From contig JAUCBJ010008916.1 of the NCBI GenBank assembly GCA_032718475.1, positions 1-64,000 on the forward strand: a stretch of DNA of 64,000 nucleotides, in the 5' to 3' direction. The stretch comes from Nemertoderma westbladi. Its lineage: Eukaryota > Xenacoelomorpha > Nemertodermatida > Nemertodermatidae. Numbering within the stretch: the stretch's first letter is position 1; every line of letters begins with the position of its first letter. Under the pieces are notes generated by a model that ran no database searches, was not told the origin of the DNA, and saw only the letters and a list, made by a program, of their open reading frames with translations. Shown here piece after piece: positions 59,408 to 64,000 of this stretch. Position numbers and translations under genes: made by a program.

Positions 59408-60584
59408 TAAACGGAATAAAATAACCTCGCATAGATGTCGATATCAAACGATTGTAGCAAATGATTGAAAGCAATTCTGGCTGAATTGGGGGCCTACGGG
59501 GACAGGTACCTGAATAACGACACTATATTCCAGGATATTGTGTATGTAAACCTCCGATATATAAATACACGCGGGTCATATCGATGAAAAGTTATATTTT
59601 ACACACGATAATGTAAATAATTAAAAAAGTAGGAAACGAAACGAGAATTTGATCAGGACTTGACAAAATGAAACTAAATAAAATTAAAATTGTTTCGTTA
59701 TGCCATCCTGCCTTGACTACCGGTACAAGTTCGAGAATATATAATAAATAGGCACCGAAGCCTAATTAAACAGAGATCACTGTAATCTCAGACAAACTTA
59801 TAAAAACACTTTATTACATAACGGAAAGTGACGACCTGTAAATATTGTATTAATAGACAAACACGCTGGCAATTCAATATCACATCACACCATTCATTAG
59901 TCGAGTCAATGTAACCAAAAAAGGGGGTCAACATTCATCCAAACCAACTATTTATTATTCTAAATTACCTTGTTAATACCCCTAAAAATTCTACAAAAAT
60001 ATATTATGCGGATCACTTTCAATTTCCTGTTTCTTTCCTTAGCAACATGGATTTTACTTAGCAACAAGGGGTCTATTGGTGGGATTTTCTCTAAATTTGG
60101 TACAGACCAACTTTACTCTAATGACTATCGATTTACAGAAGTATGCACTTCTATATAGTTACTAATTTAGTTTCCAGAGCAACGGAAATTTGTGTAATAA
60201 TTTAACCATTTTTAATACCAACTTTGCTGGTACAATACAGAGAGCTTATTAACACAACTTCACTACTAAACGGGTCTATGTGGAAAATAACATTTTACAC
60301 ACTTTTTTTTATTAAAAAGGTAATATAGAATCCAAAATATGTGGTTCGGATTGATTGCGAAATACTTATGGGTTTTTTTTTGCTAGATTTACTCGTCTAA
60401 TACACACACACACACACATCCGACATACAACATGCTTTGTATACAATATTGATTAAGTTACAACACTGAAAACGTGACTATATTACGAACTGAGAAGACT
60501 GTCAATCATAGGTTACTGTTGTAGCAAAAAACAAAATTATGGAATGAACAATAACAGAATAAAGGTAGCAGTAACCAATAGCCG
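59408..60584. other. intergenic region
   Basis: No gene supported. It contains a short CA microsatellite (about 60401-60418). A TTTATT at 60308-60313 (AATAAA on the minus strand) could be the poly(A) signal of the ARL2BP gene. Confidence 0.5.
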
Positions 60585-61220
60585 TTAGCGTTGCAATGAT
60601 GTAACTGTGAGAGCAAAACTCAAGTCAACACAACTACCTTCTTTATCTGCTTTGTAATCTAACATTAATTCTTTGAAAACAATAAAGTCAGATAAAGAAT
60701 ACAAGATTTCGAATATCTCTCCATCCAGTTCACTTTTCCGGAGTTGTATCTCCTTGGAAAACTCCTCCATAGAAAATCCCGGGATTCTTAACCTCAGTTG
60801 ATTTTCTATGTAATTCTCAAACAATTCTTGGTATTCTTTAAATATATCCGTGTAAATAAATTTGTTTTCTTCCGAATCGTTAAATTCTGCGTAATATTTA
60901 TCGATAAATTTGTACTTGAGTTCATTGAAAGATGGTTCTAACACAATATCCTCGATATGACCTATAACGATGTCGAATTGGGCGGAATCATCGCTAGACG
61001 ATTCATCTTGTAGGTCCAGATCGAATGGGTTGGGAGCGAATTCGAACGGTTTCAGATAATCTCCGGTGGCTCCATTGTGGGTCAACTCTCCCTGACTCGA
61101 TGAAACGGCGCTGGTTTCGGCGCCTCGCTCATTTTTCTCACTAATACGTAAATTCGCCGTATCGCAAAGATGCAAACACTTGTTTGCATCGGCAGAGGTT
61201 GTGGTACATTCCATATCCAT
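60585..61220 (-). CDS. ARL2BP (BART) family, ARL2/ARL3-binding protein, intronless
   Basis: A 211-residue protein from the ATG at 61220 (the frame is open further up to an ATG at 61292, but the extra 24 residues look unlike the family). Residues about 81-209 are the helical BART domain, with the family stretches IGHIEDIV, FIDKYYAEFNDSEENKFIYT, IFKEYQELFENYIE, RIPGFSMEEF and the C-terminal FKELMLDYKADKEG. In vertebrates ARL2BP binds GTP-loaded ARL2 and ARL3, acts at the ciliary base and mitochondria, and helps retain STAT3 in the nucleus. The N-terminal ~80 residues are a low-complexity acidic extension, longer than in vertebrates. A single exon here contrasts with the multi-exon vertebrate gene. 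Confidence 0.9.
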   Translation of the reverse strand: MDMECTTTSADANKCLHLCDTANLRISEKNERGAETSAVSSSQGELTHNGATGDYLKPFEFAPNPFDLDLQDESSSDDSAQFDIVIGHIEDIVLEPSFNELKYKFIDKYYAEFNDSEENKFIYTDIFKEYQELFENYIENQLRLRIPGFSMEEFSKEIQLRKSELDGEIFEILYSLSDFIVFKELMLDYKADKEGSCVDLSFALTVTSLQR

Positions 61221-61292
61221 GTCGCGAAAACAGAATCCTAAATCAAACCAAATTCTAATAATACCAGGAATAACAGGCAGATACCTCTGCAC

Positions 61293-62077
61293 GGCAACCG
61301 AAATGATCTCCGACTCCGAATAGGCCTAATTTAGTAATTAGTAACAAAGGTGCCTAACTCCAAATGTAATTGAGTATGACTGATGCAGCATGCTGGTATA
61401 GCATAGGGTGGTCTCATGGACTACATAGGTTACTAGGGTGGCGGTAAATATCGTAAATTAAAACGGTAATTGTTCTCTCATACAGTACTGCAGTAGTTCC
61501 TAACCTATTCAACAATAATGTATAGTCTAGGCCTATTATATTCCAGTATTCAGATATTACTGTATTTGGGCCTCATGACATAGGGTTTGCGCCTTTGCGG
61601 TTATGGCAATGGAGAAGGACATTAAACATTAGTGTTAAATTACAGTTTTGATACAGCAGTATGGTTTTAATTAGAGTTTTGGCCTGATCAATGCACACTA
61701 GCCCAACAGGAAACCAACCAGGGATACAGTCAAACCACGGAATGACTCTGAACTGCAACTGCAGCAGGAAAGAACCGGTAAGCCTGCAAACAACTAAAAA
61801 AGTTAAGTTTGTTACCGTACGACTAAGATAGAGCCCAAAAAGATGGAGAGGGTGCTGTTCGTGTGAAATGGCTGAGAGTGAAAAGTGGAGGGGGACCTAC
61901 CCTACAGGCAACCGGTGAAGTTAATATATACGAGCTACCGGTAGGGCCCTACTGTTTGATTCAAAAATAAAACGGCGCGTAATGTTACACTGATTTATTA
62001 CTTACGGAAGCCCATTACGGCCACCTTCGCGGACATCATGACAAACTGAGGGGATACCAGATACCCCGGATACCTGC
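61293..62077. other. intergenic region
   Basis: No gene supported; a reverse frame at 61573-61758 has no domain. Confidence 0.5.
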
Positions 62078-62262
62078 AAAAGCGCGCCGTTGACAAAATT
62101 TTGTCAAAGGCGCGCGGTCTGTCAATAGCGAGCCCCATTCTGCCGTTGTCAGATTGTCAAATATTCTGTCAATGGCGTGCGCTCTTCAATGCCCTGCGCC
62201 GTTGTCAAATTTTTTTGTCAACGGCGGGCGCACTGTCAACGGCGCATGCTCTGACCTGTCTA
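62078..62262. repeat. cluster of TTGTCAA/TTGACAA palindromes with GCGC flanks
   Basis: Motifs such as GCCGTTGACAAAATTTTGTC and GCCGTTGTCAAATTTTTTTG followed by CGCGC-type ends repeat four to five times as near-palindromes. The pattern resembles the palindrome-filled ends of the TIR elements in this window, but the partner end was not found. Confidence 0.6.
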
Positions 62263-62382
62263 TTCAACAAGCTGTAGGCCTACTGCATGCAGTACAAGTA
62301 CTGCTGTACAGTACTGCTGTATTGTGTTTACTTCAGTGCTTCTCAGGTTGACAGTTGTTATCGGCTGATCGGTACCGTACCG

Positions 62383-63307
62383 TACCGGTGTAACAGGAAA
62401 ATATGCCCCCCCGGGAAATGTGCCCGGGGGGGCATATTTTCCTAGGAAAAAATGCCCCCCCGGGCAAATTTCCCTAGGAAAAAATGCCCCCCCTTAGGAA
62501 ATTATGCCCCCCCTGAATTATACAATAAACAAAACTTATTACTACAGTACTACTAAAACTTACAAAAATTATACAAAACAATAAACAGTCACTTTACCAA
62601 ATGAAGGAAAGGAGCAGGTTACAGAGGCAGGCCTTTCTAACCAAAACAATAAACGATCATTTAACTAATTGAGGGAAAGGAGCAGGTTACAGAGGCGGGA
62701 TTTTCTAACCAAAACAATAAACAGTCACTTTAGCAAATCAGGGAAAGGAGCAGGTTACAGAGACGGGATTTTCTAACCAAAACAATAAACGATAACATTA
62801 CCAATGGAGAGAAAGGAGCAGGTTACAGAGGCGGGATTTTCTAACCAAAACAATAAACAATCACTTTACCAAATCAGGGAAAGGAGCAGGTTACAGACTT
62901 AAAAAAGCTTGGAGCTGCTCGGCGCCCACACAACACCACACACTCGCACTGCTGTTATACCAGTACTTACTACAGTAGCCTACTGACTTACTTCAGTATG
63001 CAGTTCTACATCCCTTACTGCCTTACCTGCTTACCTACCGGCAGACCGGTACCGTACTATTCTTCCAACTATTACAAGTTCTGCAGTTGGTAGATTAAAA
63101 GTGGCTACCAGCAGACCGGTGTCGTACCAGTTTTCAGACTTTTGAGGGGGGCTAATTTTCCTGAGGGGAGGCATTATTTCCTAAGGAGAAAATGCCCCCC
63201 CGGGCAAAATTTCCTAGGAAAAATTGCCCGGGGGGACATAATATCCTAGGAAATAATGCCCCGGGGGGCATATTCTAGGGGGGGCTGATTTCCTTGTGAC
63301 ACCGGTA
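62383..63307. mobile_element. second TIR element with palindromic C/G-rich ends
   Basis: The ends (62383-62411 and 63279-63307) are inverted repeats with five mismatches in 29, starting TACCGGTGT and including GGAAA and a C6 run. Iterated ATGCCCCCC, CCCGGG and CCTAGG palindromes fill about 130 bp inside each end. The centre carries five tandem 68-bp units. No transposase, and no target duplication was found. Architecture and the internal repeat link it to 37087-38223. Confidence 0.75.
62540..62905. repeat. 68-bp tandem repeat, about 5 copies, inside TIR element
   Basis: GAAAGGAGCAGGTTACAGAG recurs at exact 68-bp spacing (62607, 62675, 62743, 62811, 62879). Each unit has GGTTA and TAACC arms about 20 bp apart. 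One related copy lies at 37621-37680. Confidence 0.92.
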
Positions 63308-63560
63308 CTGCTGTGCTAAATGTATTAGGCTTACCAACACCAGAAGTTTTTTAATTGAGTTTTATATCTATAGCACTAAATAGCAGCAGAGCAGTAGAGT
63401 AATCATCAGTAGCTGTAGTAGCAGTAGGCCCCTATGTCTGTGTGTACCGGTACCCGGTACTGATATCTGGATATAGGTCAGTAGGTGGTACGGATACGGC
63501 AGTACAGAACTCCAACATTTAACATTATTGGTGAGATTATTTTAATTAGACACTCTCATT

Positions 63561-64000
63561 ATGGTCGTCTGTCCACGTTGTTCATTTTCCAACAATGAGG
63601 AGTTTAACTTCTGCAATAAATGTGGTTTGCCTATCACTGGCAGTTGGTCGTCTGGCAATGACGACAATGTTCAGATGTTAGTAGCAATATAGGAAGTGAT
63701 GGAGTTGCAACCTTGTTACATGCGACAATTCCCAATTTCAACGAATTTTTAAGAGAGAAAAGTCGTGGACATCTAGGCCAAGGTTCTTCAAGTTCGTCGA
63801 TGACGCCAAGGATCGTTACACCTAATCCAGCTAAAAAGGCCAAGATAGAAAAAGTAAAATATGTTAATATAGACATCGGTTTTATGAAATATGATCGTAA
63901 ACTTGGTAATTTAAAGCCCTTCTTAGGTAAAAGGGTAACCATTGAAGTCGCATCATCTGCAGATTACGATATGATTTTTAAGAACGGTGTCGCTCAATTT
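63561..64000 (+). pseudogene. N-terminal zinc-ribbon protein, partial, one frameshift
   Basis: ATG at 63561 opens MVVCPRCSFSNNEEFNFCNK, a CxxC...CxxC zinc ribbon (CPRC, CNKCG). A stop is met at 63690, but another frame from about 63675 continues without stops to the window end (NIGSDGVATLLHATIPNF and onward). One missing base near 63673 would join them, so this is either a pseudogene or a sequence error. The second part (KYVNIDIGFMKYD, then GNLKPFLGKRVTIEVASS) resembles the ubiquitin-like N-terminal part of invertebrate G2E3/HECT-like proteins, often linked to mobile or expanded families. The C-terminus lies outside the window. Confidence 0.6.

Noticed and set aside
62383-63307. Target-site duplication of the second TIR element
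   Set aside because: Bases beside the ends (TACCG and CTGCT) do not match; none claimed.

Overview
The window is nuclear DNA of an invertebrate animal, probably marine. The evidence is a GT-AG spliced gene with a short intron, animal-type PP1 phosphatase and ARL2BP genes, BEL/Pao LTR retrotransposons, a CR1/L2-like LINE carrying a 2A-like motif, SINE- and MITE-like elements, and a base composition rich in A+T but dotted with ACCGGT palindromes. I cannot name the phylum safely. 2A-bearing LINEs are known from sea urchins and several other invertebrates, which fits but does not decide it.

Bases 1-15440 are almost wholly tandem repeat: a 29-bp array (1-424), a 54-bp array (2641-3080), a near-perfect 22-bp array (3961-4756), a 42-bp array (4787-5829 and 7769-7935) split by a 5'-truncated RTE-like LINE, a 4-copy 63-bp array (8683-8930), an unrelated 85-copy 63-bp array (9379-14755), and a 24-bp array that abuts it (14756-15440). 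Long open frames inside these arrays follow from unit lengths divisible by three and are not called as genes.

Bases 15441-46915 are retroelements. A LINE open frame (2A motif plus endonuclease, with no reverse transcriptase left) is followed by two related BEL/Pao elements. BEL-1 (18705-34453) has gag, protease, RT, RNase H and integrase in almost continuous frames broken by six stop codons and one frameshift, plus an unrecognised third gene downstream of pol. BEL-2 (34628-46559) is flanked by the 5-bp target duplication ATATG and has two nearly identical 1.2-kb LTRs. It has lost RT/RNase H and integrase through two in-frame deletions, and it carries a 1137-bp terminal-inverted-repeat (TIR) element in its leader. 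Both BEL elements lie in or beside a 104-bp tandem array.

Bases 46916-64000 are gene-bearing: a SINE-like piece and a MITE, an intronless PP1-type phosphatase (minus), a degenerate 13-bp minisatellite, a two-exon coiled-coil gene (plus), a hAT-type MITE, an intronless ARL2BP gene (minus), a second TIR element, and at the right edge the start of a zinc-ribbon gene or pseudogene. The three clear host genes are separate units, with no sign of shared transcription.

The best candidate for something undescribed is the pair of TIR elements at 37087-38223 and 62383-63307. Their ends are crowded with different short palindromes, but they share an internal sequence of about 60-68 bp. Other leads are the third gene and the in-frame array of splice-donor-like sites in the BEL elements, and the hydrophobic N-terminal segment that precedes the 2A motif in the LINE.
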